Assembly (NCBI GenBank): GCA_947625155.1
Contig: CANQNG010000008.1
Location: 1 to 64,000, forward strand
DNA from: an uncultured Clostridia bacterium
Lineage (GTDB): Bacteria > Bacillota > Clostridia > Oscillospirales > Ruminococcaceae
Direction of reading: 5' to 3'
Length of the DNA stretch: 64,000 nucleotides
Shown here: piece after piece, positions 36,301-44,314 of the stretch
Position numbering within the stretch: the first letter of the stretch is position 1
Layout of the letters: each line of letters opens with the position of its first letter
Translations under genes and position numbers: made by a program
The notes under the pieces: model-generated
Database searches by the model: none
Told to the model about the DNA's origin: nothing
Seen by the model: the letters and a program-made list of their open reading frames with translations, nothing else

Positions 36301-36434
36301 AGACCGCTGTTGACATTGCGTATGACGTAAATGCCGTCATACGTTCCCGCATCGGCTGCCGCCCCCGTAACAGGCACAGCCGGCAGCGCTGCCAGCATCA
36401 TCAGCGCCGTCAGAAATGCTTTGATCTTCTTCAT
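33384..36434 (-). CDS. Modular rhamnogalacturonan lyase (PL11-like) with ricin-type, dockerin and CBM35-like modules
   Basis: 1016 residues. In order: signal peptide (about 1-27); ricin/CBM13-like trefoil (about 30-165, NVQQWDID, NVQLWEQN); a type I dockerin (about 190-250, GDLNDDGVVDIFDAALTKY and NIDGKEGVSVADL); a CBM35-like module (about 258-385, ending PNIDYIAL); and a YesW/PL11-type catalytic beta-propeller with repeated DVDGDGK/DFDGDGK calcium-binding blades. It should cleave rhamnogalacturonan I by beta-elimination outside the cell. The internal, not terminal, dockerin is unusual. Confidence 0.88.
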   Translation of the reverse strand: MKKIKAFLTALMMLAALPAVPVTGAAADAGTYDGIYVIRNVNSGLYLNVAGGKTDDGTNVQQWDIDAAHPYDTWQLTGDADGYYTITSMLGGVVLSAGDGETASNVCVAKDTGADTQRFRLAGNQDGSTRILCKADEKAVEIVNAETDAGANVQLWEQNGINCQDWELVPVSRVTDEKETPCTVTGVAFTPGDLNDDGVVDIFDAALTKYILLGNAGTEQQNYAANIDGKEGVSVADLVVLNKFLLTGEGGFLAADAPWERIYAGVDGNYTDGAPEDTNTGFTQDGYLNLYNEAGIMASWNVAVSSGGVYAVTIRYANGGTADRTVSVHLNDQIVSWTFDGKATGSWTDWAEETLYLPLQAGVNVLTLTSETTDGAPNIDYIALSGTQEAASAGQPVPAIRVAPESTGSEHNVAGQGYQVEHLSRGLTAANTGTGMMLTWRLLATDADNTNFKLYKNGKLLAEVKAGQASNYFDEGGTAADVYTIDTYNGTKMTEQASPALVFGTKNSGQSGAYFDIATKKPADMTMPDGSTCTYTENDCSVGDIDGDGTYEVFVKWDPSNSQDNSKDGYTGNVYIDCYRLDGTLVWRIDLGKNIRAGAHYVQYMVYDFDGDGKCELICKTADGTTDGTGKVVGDGTKDYRSSAGRILSGPEYITLFDGATGAALDTQDYDPGRGNVGDWGDTYGNRVDRFTACVAYLDGQHASAVFGRGYYTRLAVAAWDVVDGKLSKRWVFDTGYDKSKAGYGDGNHQEMAADVDGDGKQEVVCGSAVIDDDGKLLYTTSNAHGDALHIGDFDPANPGLEIFQCLEDEKHPNGKAIGFGIELRDAATGKALFRETAGGDTGRCIADNLIAGNGGAELNGSHSGNVYSATGTHEVVCAWSDITKWGQNSVVYWTDVLERAVLDRTMADQYGKGRVFTGDGVTYNNYTKSNACLTCDLTGDWREEMIFRKSDGGLRVFTTTYATEYPVYSLMHNAQYRVQVAAENNGYNQPPHTDYFLGTGFDLPERPTVFDYTVK

Positions 36435-36560
36435 ACATATCCTCCGTTCTCTGCATTGCCCTGAAAAGGTATGCGCTTCTATTATCTATTATACATCTTT
36501 TTCTGAATTTGTCAAGTGCTTTAATTAAATTTATCAGCTTTGCGCTGTAAGGCTCTTCTC

Positions 36561-36589
36561 TTGCATTTTTTCAGGAATTATGCTACACT
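36561..36589 (+). promoter_or_regulatory. Promoter of the two-component operon
   Basis: TTGCAT (36561-36566), a 17-base spacer and TACACT (36584-36589), with an overlapping TATAAT at 36589-36594. Confidence 0.55.
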
Positions 36590-36623
36590 ATAATAAAAAA
36601 CAGATAAAAACAGGAGAACTGCT

Positions 36624-37283
36624 ATGAACACGATCTGTATTGTTGAGGACGATGAAGTCCTGCGTGAGGAGCTTTGCACGCTTGTCCGGAATGCGGGCTA
36701 TGCTGCCGAGGTGCTGACCGATCTGGCACACCCGGAACAGCTCTTTCAGGTGCAAGCCGACTTGATCTTGCTTGACATCAATCTTCCCGGCACGAACGGC
36801 GAGCTGCTGCTCCGGGAGCTGCGCCGGAAAACGGACATCCCCGTTATCATGGTGACGAGCCGCACTTCCGAGGTGGATGAGGTGCTCTCCATGAGCTACG
36901 GGGCAGATGATTACATCACCAAGCCCTACAACCCGACCATTTTGCTGCTGCGCATCTCTGCCGTCCTCAAGCGCACCCGCCGGGCAGAACAGCGCACCGC
37001 CTACCGGCATTTGCAGGTGGATCCCGCAAAGGGCAGCCTGACGGACGGGGAGCAGGCATGGATCCTCACCAAAAATGAAATGATCATCTTCCAGCTCCTG
37101 CTCGACCGGCAGGGGGAGATCGTCACACGGGATGCCCTCATGACGGCACTGTGGGACAATGAGGAATTCGTCAATGACAATGCGCTTTCCGTCAATGTCA
37201 GCCGCCTGCGCACGAAACTGGCAGAGGCTGGCTGTGCGGATGCCATTGAAACACGCAAGAAACAGGGGTATATATTGCTATGA
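36624..37283 (+). CDS. OmpR-family response regulator (BceR-like)
   Basis: 219 residues. The receiver domain has VEDDE, phospho-site Asp in LILLDINLPGTNG and the KPYNP lysine. A winged-helix domain follows (LTKNEMIIFQLLLDRQGEIVTRDAL, NVSRLRTKL). It overlaps the kinase gene by four bases. A TNACA-N4-TGTAA site upstream of the ABC transporter genes fits the BceR operator pattern, which supports a peptide-antibiotic response role. Confidence 0.9.
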   Translation: MNTICIVEDDEVLREELCTLVRNAGYAAEVLTDLAHPEQLFQVQADLILLDINLPGTNGELLLRELRRKTDIPVIMVTSRTSEVDEVLSMSYGADDYITKPYNPTILLLRISAVLKRTRRAEQRTAYRHLQVDPAKGSLTDGEQAWILTKNEMIIFQLLLDRQGEIVTRDALMTALWDNEEFVNDNALSVNVSRLRTKLAEAGCADAIETRKKQGYILL

Positions 37284-38293
37284 GCGTTTCGGGATACGTA
37301 AAGGACAGGGGCGGGGTGTATCTGCTCTTTGGCATGGCGGTCGGTTTTCTGGTGCTGTTCATGCGGCTGTCGGGCATGCAGACGACGATGATCTGCTTTT
37401 CGGCAGGGCTTCCGGTGCTGGTGATGGTCGGGGCTGAGATCTGGGAATACCGGCGGCGCAGTCGGTTTTACCGGAGAGTGCTGCGCTCTCTCACGGAACT
37501 TGACCGGAAATATCTGCTCCCGGAGCTGCTGGAGACACCAGACTTCTGCGAGGGCAGGCTGCTGTGTGATGTGCTTCGGGAGACTGACCGATCCATGTAT
37601 GAACATGTTGCCGCCTACCGGAACAGTGCGGCGGAATTCCGGGAATTCATTGAATTATGGGTACATGAGATCAAACTCCCGGTGTCCAGCCTGCTGCTCA
37701 TGGCGCACCATGACGGCACGGAGCTGAACGGCAAGATCCGGGAACAGCTCCGGCGTATTGACGGGTACACGGACACGGTGCTGTATTTTGCACGGGCAGA
37801 GAATGCGGAAAAGGACTACCTCATCAAGCCTGTTTCCTTAAAGCGGATCGTCTCTGATGTGGCTGTCCGCTGCCGGGAGGATCTGCTGCTGCATGGGGTG
37901 GGGTTCCGGACGGAGGGGCTGGACTTGCAGGTCATGACGGACGGGAAATGGCTGGCATTCATGCTTGGTCAGCTCCTTGCCAACAGTCTGCGCTACACGG
38001 CAGAGGGGCGGGAAGCGGTCATCACCGTTTCGGGGGAGAAAGCGGCAGACCGGACAGTGCTGCATTTCCGGGACAATGGCATCGGCATCCCGCCGCAGGA
38101 TCTGCCGAATATCTTTGCCAGATCGTTCACCGGGGAAAACGGAAGGATCCATGCCAAGTCCACCGGCATGGGGCTGTACATTGTGAAAAATCTCTGCGAC
38201 CGGCTGGGACATGGGATCTCCGTGACATCGGTGCAGGGGGAATATACGGAATTTTGCATCACCTTTGCGGATCATGATTTCTATCGGTTTTGA
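37280..38293 (+). CDS. Intramembrane-sensing histidine kinase (BceS-like)
   Basis: 337 residues. Two N-terminal membrane helices (about 11-28 and 35-53) are joined by only a few exterior residues, so it lacks its own ligand domain. The phospho-acceptor histidine lies in LWVHEIKLPVSS, followed by HATPase_c with DNGIGIP and STGMGLYIVKNL. In Bce systems such kinases sense antimicrobial peptides through their ABC transporter, encoded directly downstream. Confidence 0.9.
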   Translation: MSVSGYVKDRGGVYLLFGMAVGFLVLFMRLSGMQTTMICFSAGLPVLVMVGAEIWEYRRRSRFYRRVLRSLTELDRKYLLPELLETPDFCEGRLLCDVLRETDRSMYEHVAAYRNSAAEFREFIELWVHEIKLPVSSLLLMAHHDGTELNGKIREQLRRIDGYTDTVLYFARAENAEKDYLIKPVSLKRIVSDVAVRCREDLLLHGVGFRTEGLDLQVMTDGKWLAFMLGQLLANSLRYTAEGREAVITVSGEKAADRTVLHFRDNGIGIPPQDLPNIFARSFTGENGRIHAKSTGMGLYIVKNLCDRLGHGISVTSVQGEYTEFCITFADHDFYRF

Positions 38294-38333
38294 GCCTCTC
38301 CTTTCGGGGGAGAGCGCATCACACGATGCAGTC

Positions 38334-38347
38334 TTACAAAATTGTAA
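38334..38347 (+). promoter_or_regulatory. BceR-type operator
   Basis: TTACAAAATTGTAA is a perfect fit to TNACA-N4-TGTAA, the binding pattern known for BceR-like regulators. It is followed by a partial second half-site (CTGTAAT). It sits about 45 bases upstream of the -10 element of the transporter genes, as expected for an activator. Confidence 0.65.
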
Positions 38348-38391
38348 TGTTCTGTAATATCAAAACAGCGACAAACATCGGCAGCCTGTAG

Positions 38392-38397
38392 TATAAT
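38392..38397 (+). promoter_or_regulatory. -10 element of the ABC transporter operon
   Basis: TATAAT without a recognisable -35 (CGACAA at 17 bases spacing), typical of a promoter that depends on an activator such as the BceR-like protein. Confidence 0.55.
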
Positions 38398-38427
38398 AGA
38401 TCTATCAAAGCACAAGGAGGCAGCAAT

Positions 38428-39192
38428 ATGCAATTACTCAAGATCGAACAGGTCGAAAAATACTACGGCAGCCGTTCCAGCCTGACAAAGGCGCTCAACA
38501 GCATTTCTTTCACGGTGGACACCGGGGAGTTTGTTGCGATCATGGGCGCATCGGGCAGCGGCAAGACGACCTTGCTCAACTGTATTTCCACCATTGACCG
38601 GGTGACGGCAGGGCATATCTACTTAGAGGACACCGACATCACCACGCTCCGGGGCAAGTCGCTCGGCCGTTTCCGGCGGGAAAAATTGGGCTTCATCTTT
38701 CAGGACTTCAACTTGCTCGATACCCTCACGGCGTATGAAAATATTTCCCTTGCCCTCTCCATCCAAAAGACCCCTGTCCGCAACATCCACGAAGCCGTGG
38801 AAAATGTCGCAAGACAGCTCGGTATCTCGGATGTGCTGGACAAGTACCCCTATCAGATGAGCGGCGGGCAGAAACAGCGTGTCGCCTCGGCAAGGGCGAT
38901 CGTCACCGGTCCGAAGATCATCCTTGCGGACGAACCGACCGGCGCACTTGATTCCCGTTCTGCCAAACTCCTGCTCGAACGCTTCAACTACCTCAACATG
39001 CAGGAAAATGCAACGATCATGATGGTAACACACGATTCCTTTACCGCAAGCTATGCGGAACGGGTGCTTTTCATCAAGGACGGCAGACTGTTCAACGAGA
39101 TCCGGAAAGGAACAGACAGCCGGAAGCAGTTCTTCGACCGTATCATTGACGTGGTGACACTGCTGGGAGGTGACGTGAGCGATGCTCTTTAA
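38428..39192 (+). CDS. ABC transporter ATP-binding protein (BceA-like)
   Basis: 254 residues. Walker A GASGSGKTT, signature MSGGQKQR, Walker B IILADEPTGALD and the H-loop MMVTHD are intact, in the MacB/LolD/BceA subfamily. It powers the FtsX-like permease whose gene overlaps its 3' end by 11 bases. Role: flux sensing and detoxification of cell-wall-directed peptides, with the adjacent kinase and regulator. Confidence 0.93.
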   Translation: MQLLKIEQVEKYYGSRSSLTKALNSISFTVDTGEFVAIMGASGSGKTTLLNCISTIDRVTAGHIYLEDTDITTLRGKSLGRFRREKLGFIFQDFNLLDTLTAYENISLALSIQKTPVRNIHEAVENVARQLGISDVLDKYPYQMSGGQKQRVASARAIVTGPKIILADEPTGALDSRSAKLLLERFNYLNMQENATIMMVTHDSFTASYAERVLFIKDGRLFNEIRKGTDSRKQFFDRIIDVVTLLGGDVSDAL

Positions 39193-41236
39193 GATCTCTG
39201 TCAGCAATATCCGCCGCAGTCTGCGGGACTATGCGATCTATTTCTTCACGCTGATGATCGGCGTTTCTATCTTCTATGTGTTCAATGCGGTCGGTACACA
39301 GACGGCGTTGCTCATGGTCATGGAAGGCGATACCCGTTCTATCACGGAGCTGCTCTCGACGATCATCAGCAACGTGAGCGTGTTCGTAGCGGCGGTGCTG
39401 GGCTTGCTGATCGTGTATGCGAGCCGCTATCTCATGAAGCGCCGCAGCCGGGAATTTGCCCTCTACCTGCTGCTCGGCATGGGCAAGGCGAAGATCTCCC
39501 TCATCCTTTTGCTGGAAACGCTCATCATCGGCATCGGCTCGCTTGCCGCAGGACTGGCGGCAGGGATCGGGCTTTCACAGCTCATGAGCGCCTTCGTGAT
39601 CAGCCTGTTCGATGCCGATATGCGGAACTATCGGTTCACCCTCTCGGTGGAAGCCGTCTGGAAGACCATGGGCTATTTCGGGGTCGTTTATTTTGTTGTC
39701 ATGCTGTTCAACAGCTTCATCATCGGCAAGTGCAAGCTCATCGACCTGATGCAGTCCGGCAAGCGTTCCGAAAAGCTCCGCCTGAAAAATGTCGCCCTCT
39801 GCGTGATCTTGTTTTTTCTGGCTGCTGGAGCGCTGGGCTACGCATACCATGAAGTCACATACGCCCCGGCAGGGCTCACAGCGAAGCGGATGATGTGCAT
39901 GATCGCCCTCGGTGCTGTGGCGACACTGGTGATCTTCTGGTCGTTCTCCGGGCTGCTGCTGCGCATTGCGACCGCCCTGAAAGGCGTATATTTCCGGGGG
40001 CTGAACTGCTTCACGTTCCGGCAGATCAGCAGCCGTATCAATACCATGGTGCTGTCCATGACCGTGATCTGCCTCATGCTGTTCGTCACGATCTGCACCT
40101 TGTCGGGCAGCTTTTCTATCCGCAATTCGCTCAACGACAACATCCGCACCTACTGTCCGGCGGATGCCATGTTCATCTATGCCCCGGATAGCTTGGGGAA
40201 GGAAACGATGCCGGACGAGCTGCCTGCCCCTATGCAGACGCTGGAAGATACCTTGGAAGCACATTTCTCCGAGAGCGAGAAGGGCTACAGCTACGGCGAT
40301 GATGACCTGACGATGGGCGATTTCTTTGACCTGGACCGTGAAGTCTCTGCGTGGATCAGATCGAATCTCACCATGCTCGACCTTGATGTACCGGAAGTGC
40401 TGGTCACTTTGAGCGACTATAACGCCCTGATGACGCTGTACGGGATAGAGCCGCTTGAAATGGGCGAAAACGAATGTGTGATGCTCTGCAATTTTGAGCA
40501 GATGACGGTGCTGCGGGACAAAGTGCTTGCGAAGATAGACAGCATCCCGGTATTCGGGCATGACCTGAAACTGAAATACCACAGCTGTCAGGATGGCTTT
40601 ATTGAAATTGCCATACAGCCGCTGAATAGTGGCTTGCTGGTCATACCGGACAGTGTGGCAGCAGGGCAGCAGCCGAGGTTCGTCTACCTTGCCGGAAATT
40701 ATGCAGTCACGGATACAGAAGCCCGTCATGCAGAAGATGCTGCCCTCATGGAAGCCTACCGGAGCGCTTGTATAGAGCTGTCCGGAGCCGGGATCTCCTA
40801 CCATACGCAGTTCAATACCAGACAGGACATGGCAGATGCGGCTATCGGGCTTGGGGCGTTGGTGGCGCTGGTGGGGCTGTATATCGGCATGACGTTCCTG
40901 ATCGCCTGCGGTGCGGTGCTTGCCCTGAAACAACTCTCCGAGGCAGCCGACAGTGTCCGCTATTACGAAATGCTCCGCAAGATCGGCGCTGAGGAAAAGG
41001 ACATCACCCGGTCTCTGTACCGGCAGGCAGGTATCTTCTTTTTGCTGCCGCTGCTGCTGGCTGCCGTGCATTCGGTGTTCGGCATGAAATTTGCGGGCGT
41101 TTTTCTGACGATGTTCGGTACGTCCGGCATGACTGCTTCTATTGTGACGACTTGTGCCGTCCTGCTGGTGATCTACGGCGGATATTTCCTCATCACCTGC
41201 TTCGGCTGCAAGTCTGTTATCCGGAATGCCGGATAA
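39182..41236 (+). CDS. FtsX-like permease (BceB-like)
   Basis: 684 residues with about ten predicted membrane helices and one large extracellular domain (roughly residues 305-550) between helices 7 and 8. That is the diagnostic BceB layout; MacB and LolC types have other topologies. The exterior domain would bind the peptide or lipid II-peptide complex and pass the signal to the two-helix kinase. It ends at a strong bidirectional terminator. Confidence 0.9.
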   Translation: MLFKISVSNIRRSLRDYAIYFFTLMIGVSIFYVFNAVGTQTALLMVMEGDTRSITELLSTIISNVSVFVAAVLGLLIVYASRYLMKRRSREFALYLLLGMGKAKISLILLLETLIIGIGSLAAGLAAGIGLSQLMSAFVISLFDADMRNYRFTLSVEAVWKTMGYFGVVYFVVMLFNSFIIGKCKLIDLMQSGKRSEKLRLKNVALCVILFFLAAGALGYAYHEVTYAPAGLTAKRMMCMIALGAVATLVIFWSFSGLLLRIATALKGVYFRGLNCFTFRQISSRINTMVLSMTVICLMLFVTICTLSGSFSIRNSLNDNIRTYCPADAMFIYAPDSLGKETMPDELPAPMQTLEDTLEAHFSESEKGYSYGDDDLTMGDFFDLDREVSAWIRSNLTMLDLDVPEVLVTLSDYNALMTLYGIEPLEMGENECVMLCNFEQMTVLRDKVLAKIDSIPVFGHDLKLKYHSCQDGFIEIAIQPLNSGLLVIPDSVAAGQQPRFVYLAGNYAVTDTEARHAEDAALMEAYRSACIELSGAGISYHTQFNTRQDMADAAIGLGALVALVGLYIGMTFLIACGAVLALKQLSEAADSVRYYEMLRKIGAEEKDITRSLYRQAGIFFLLPLLLAAVHSVFGMKFAGVFLTMFGTSGMTASIVTTCAVLLVIYGGYFLITCFGCKSVIRNAG

Positions 41237-41257
41237 CGGATCCAACTCTCTTACCAA

Positions 41258-41285
41258 AAATGCCTCCCGTCTGGGAGGCGTTTTG
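41258..41285. terminator. Bidirectional terminator after the Bce-like module
   Basis: TGCCTCCC/GGGAGGCG stem with loop GTCT; TTTTGG follows on the plus strand and ATTTTTGG on the minus strand. It separates the permease gene from the convergent MoxR gene. Confidence 0.8.
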
Positions 41286-41289
41286 GTAT

Positions 41290-42795
41290 TCAATCCAGTT
41301 TCAGTTCCTCGATCTCGCTGAGGATCTCCTTCTGCCGCTGCCGGAACAGCAGCGCCTTGTCATGGATAAAATATTCCTCCACCCGGTATTTGGCAAGGAA
41401 CCGGGCGCTGTGAGGATTGGCAGTCAGCTCCGTCACCAGAATGATCAGCTCCTGTCCGTCCGGGAATACCGCATCCCCGAACTGGAACATATTGGACACG
41501 TGTTCCGAAGCCGTCCGGACGAGGCGTTTCAGTTCGGCGACACGGCTGTCGAAATCTGCCTTGACGATGCCGAACGCATCGCCCTGTTCCGCACCGTGCA
41601 GAAGTGCTGTCTCCTGCCGGAGGATCTCCCAGAGCTGTAACAGCTGTGCCTGCTGGCTTTCGGAAAGGCTGCGGGACTGGATGCCGCTGTCATAGCGGCG
41701 TTTTATCTTCCGGGTGCTGCTGCCGAGGATGTCCTCTGCCGCTTCCTTTTCCAGAGCGAGCTGCGCCTTGAAGTCCCGCAGCACCGTCATCAGTTCCGTG
41801 AGCAGTGCATCGAGTTCCATGGCGGTGCGCATTTCGAGCATGACAGCATCGAGCAGGAGACCGAGCAGGGAATAGCGCTCGTCAAATCTCGCAGCTTTTG
41901 CCCGGTCATAGATCGCCCCGTCCGCTTCTCCGGCTAAAATGCGGTCTACCTGATAGTCGCTGCGGTACTTGTTGTACAGATCATAGTAGATCGTGAAATC
42001 CTGTGCGATCTCGGGGTCTTGCAGATACTGCTCCACCAGCATTCTGTCTGCCGGGATGCCGTGTTCCTCGTAGAGATGTATCATCTGGCTCAGGTCGTCC
42101 CAGCCTCTTGCCGTAACAAAGCGCTTGCCGTCCACGGTGGACACCACCCTGTAGAAATGCTGCTTCTTGATGTCAAGGTAGGTCAGGATGGAAGCATGGA
42201 TGCCCGTGGCGTAGGCATATTCTTTCCACACGTCATGATCCGGCTCGACATCCACCCGTTTCAGCCTGTCCCATGTGGCAATGTCAAATTCCCGGACGGA
42301 ATGGTTATATTCCGGCGGATTGCCGGCGGTGACGACGATCCAGCCTGCCGGCACTTCATGCCTGCCGAATACTTTATATTGCAGAAATTGCAGCATGATG
42401 GGCGTGAGCGTTTCCGAAACGCAGTTGATCTCATCCAAGAACAGGATGCCGTTTTCGATGCCTGTCTCCTCCATCATCTGATAGACAGAGGCAATGATCT
42501 CGCTCATGGTGTATTCGGAGATGTCATATTCCTTACCGCAAAACGTGACATGCCGTATCTGCGGCAGACCAAGGGCGCTCTGCCGGGTGTGGTGCGTCAT
42601 GGAATAACTCAGCAGCCCAATGCCCAGTTCCGAGGCGATCTGCTCCATAATGGCTGTCTTGCCGATGCCGGGAGGACCCATCAGGAACACCGGGCGCTGC
42701 TTGTGCGGCGGGATCCTGTACCGCCCCAGTTCGTCCTTGGTCAGGTAGGCGGTCACGGTGTTCTTGATCTGCTGTTTGGCTTCATGGATATTCAT
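41290..42795 (-). CDS. MoxR-type AAA+ ATPase
   Basis: 501 residues. Walker A GPPGIGKTA near residue 37 and Walker B ILFLDEIN, plus sensor 1 VVTAGNPPEYN, mark the MoxR/dynein-type AAA family. The C-terminal 200 residues are helical and not a known domain. MoxR ATPases with VWA partners act as chaperones for metal insertion or complex assembly. The VWA gene lies 12 bases upstream in the same operon. The client is unknown. Confidence 0.85.
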   Translation of the reverse strand: MNIHEAKQQIKNTVTAYLTKDELGRYRIPPHKQRPVFLMGPPGIGKTAIMEQIASELGIGLLSYSMTHHTRQSALGLPQIRHVTFCGKEYDISEYTMSEIIASVYQMMEETGIENGILFLDEINCVSETLTPIMLQFLQYKVFGRHEVPAGWIVVTAGNPPEYNHSVREFDIATWDRLKRVDVEPDHDVWKEYAYATGIHASILTYLDIKKQHFYRVVSTVDGKRFVTARGWDDLSQMIHLYEEHGIPADRMLVEQYLQDPEIAQDFTIYYDLYNKYRSDYQVDRILAGEADGAIYDRAKAARFDERYSLLGLLLDAVMLEMRTAMELDALLTELMTVLRDFKAQLALEKEAAEDILGSSTRKIKRRYDSGIQSRSLSESQQAQLLQLWEILRQETALLHGAEQGDAFGIVKADFDSRVAELKRLVRTASEHVSNMFQFGDAVFPDGQELIILVTELTANPHSARFLAKYRVEEYFIHDKALLFRQRQKEILSEIEELKLD

Positions 42796-42807
42796 AAGCT
42801 TCTCCTT

Positions 42808-44235
42808 TCAGCGGATGCTGCTGTCGTTCAGCGCCTGTTCCTCAAGAATGACACGCATCGCCCAGACAGGCACTTCGTAGTTGTTCGACCCATTTTCCAG
42901 AAAGACAAATGCCGTCCGGTAGGGGGGCTGCCGCTGCGGAAATGTCCCATGTCCGTCTGTAAAATACAGCAGCCCCTGCAGATCGGTCAGCTCCTTTTGC
43001 CGTATCAGCTCCTCTACATAGGCAAAGACCGGGCGAAAGTCCGTCCCCCCGAAACCGTGGAGCTGCATGGTACTCAGGTAGCTGTCAAATCCTTCCTGAT
43101 CCGTGATTTTCACCGCTTCTTGGATCTCGGCATCGCACTGGATGATGTGGATGTTGACCTTTGAGAAAAAACTCTCCTGCTGTTTGAGGATATTGTAGGT
43201 CTTTTGAAGAAATCGCTGAACGGTCTTGCCCCGCACCGAACCGGAAGTATCGATGGCAATGACAAATTCCCGGATGCGCTTTTCGTCCTTGTATTCGAGC
43301 GGCTCGATCAGCGGCATATTGCCGTAAAGCTGCATACCGTAGGTGTAGAAGCTGTAGTCGAATGTATCATCATCAATGCGCATGACTTCTCCGAATACCG
43401 CAAATTTCCGAAGAAAATCGGCATAGTCATACCGTTCCCGGTTGAGGGCGGAGAGGTTTTGTATCATATCGCCTGCCTGTGTGCCACGCTGCTTGTGGAA
43501 CGTTTCGAGATCGACCTGCATCTGGCGGGCGATCTTTTTCCACGTCTCCTCCGCTTCCTGTGGAGACATGGCACCGTCATCCGGCGCATCGCAGGAGGGA
43601 TCCTGTTCCGGGTCATCTGATGGCGAAACGGTGTCGTTCTGCTGTCCGGCATCGCCGCTGTCATGGCTGCCATGATCGCTGCCTGTGCCGGGGGCATACC
43701 ACGGTGTATGGTCGTCCAGTGCAAAGGCTTCCCGGAGCGTCCGGCACTGTTCTTCGGTGAAATGGTTTTCCCGGAAGAAATAATACAGCTTCTCCGCCGT
43801 GAGGGGCTTCACCTTGTCCGCAAAGACGGACAGGATCTGTGCCTGCTGTGCTTCTATGGTACTGTCCACGCAAGGCAGCTGCAAGCCGGAAAGCATCACT
43901 TCCACCGCAATGTCACACGCCGTGTCCCACAGCACCCGGTCAACTGCCGATGCAACATAGCCATGCTGGAACACGCAGTGCAGCACGCTGTGCAGATAGG
44001 TGCGTGTGATCCTCGGACTGTTCTCCCGGAACAGCCGCAGCACATGATCGCTGTTATAATATAAGTACCTGCTGTCCGTGCCGATGGAGTCCCCCGCATA
44101 GGGGGCGAACACCAGTCGGCTGAGGGCGTTTTCCATGAACCGCAGCCCCATGAACAGCATGTTCCGGGAATAGGTCAGTATCTCCTCTGAAAGTCTGTTC
44201 GCTTTTTCACGTGCATCCGTTTCTTGGACTGGCAT
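42808..44235 (-). CDS. VWA-domain protein with DUF2201-like N-terminal region
   Basis: 475 residues from ATG 44235 after AAAGGGG. The N-terminal half contains HSVLHCVFQH, a metallopeptidase-like helix as in DUF2201_N. A low-complexity Asp/Ser-rich linker (about 185-225) follows. The C-terminal VWA-like domain has the metal-coordinating DTSGS (IAIDTSGSVRG). Partner of the MoxR ATPase encoded next. Such pairs are widespread in Firmicutes but poorly understood. Confidence 0.8.
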   Translation of the reverse strand: MPVQETDAREKANRLSEEILTYSRNMLFMGLRFMENALSRLVFAPYAGDSIGTDSRYLYYNSDHVLRLFRENSPRITRTYLHSVLHCVFQHGYVASAVDRVLWDTACDIAVEVMLSGLQLPCVDSTIEAQQAQILSVFADKVKPLTAEKLYYFFRENHFTEEQCRTLREAFALDDHTPWYAPGTGSDHGSHDSGDAGQQNDTVSPSDDPEQDPSCDAPDDGAMSPQEAEETWKKIARQMQVDLETFHKQRGTQAGDMIQNLSALNRERYDYADFLRKFAVFGEVMRIDDDTFDYSFYTYGMQLYGNMPLIEPLEYKDEKRIREFVIAIDTSGSVRGKTVQRFLQKTYNILKQQESFFSKVNIHIIQCDAEIQEAVKITDQEGFDSYLSTMQLHGFGGTDFRPVFAYVEELIRQKELTDLQGLLYFTDGHGTFPQRQPPYRTAFVFLENGSNNYEVPVWAMRVILEEQALNDSSIR

Positions 44236-44265
44236 GGCAGTTCCCCTTTCCATAATGGAACAAAC

Positions 44266-44292
44266 GGGTACTGCCGGAAAGGCAGTACCCGG
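44266..44292 (-). terminator. Terminator of the GGDEF gene
   Basis: CGGGTACTGCC pairs with GGCAGTACCCG (five-base loop); TTTGTT follows on the minus strand. It lies between the GGDEF gene and the VWA gene. Confidence 0.7.
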
Positions 44293-44314
44293 CAGCAGAG
44301 AAATGCTGCTCCTG

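Noticed and set aside
39575-41293. 572-codon open frame antisense to the BceB-like permease
   Set aside because: The sense strand has the membrane topology and operon context; the antisense product is His/Arg/Gln-rich without recognisable domains.
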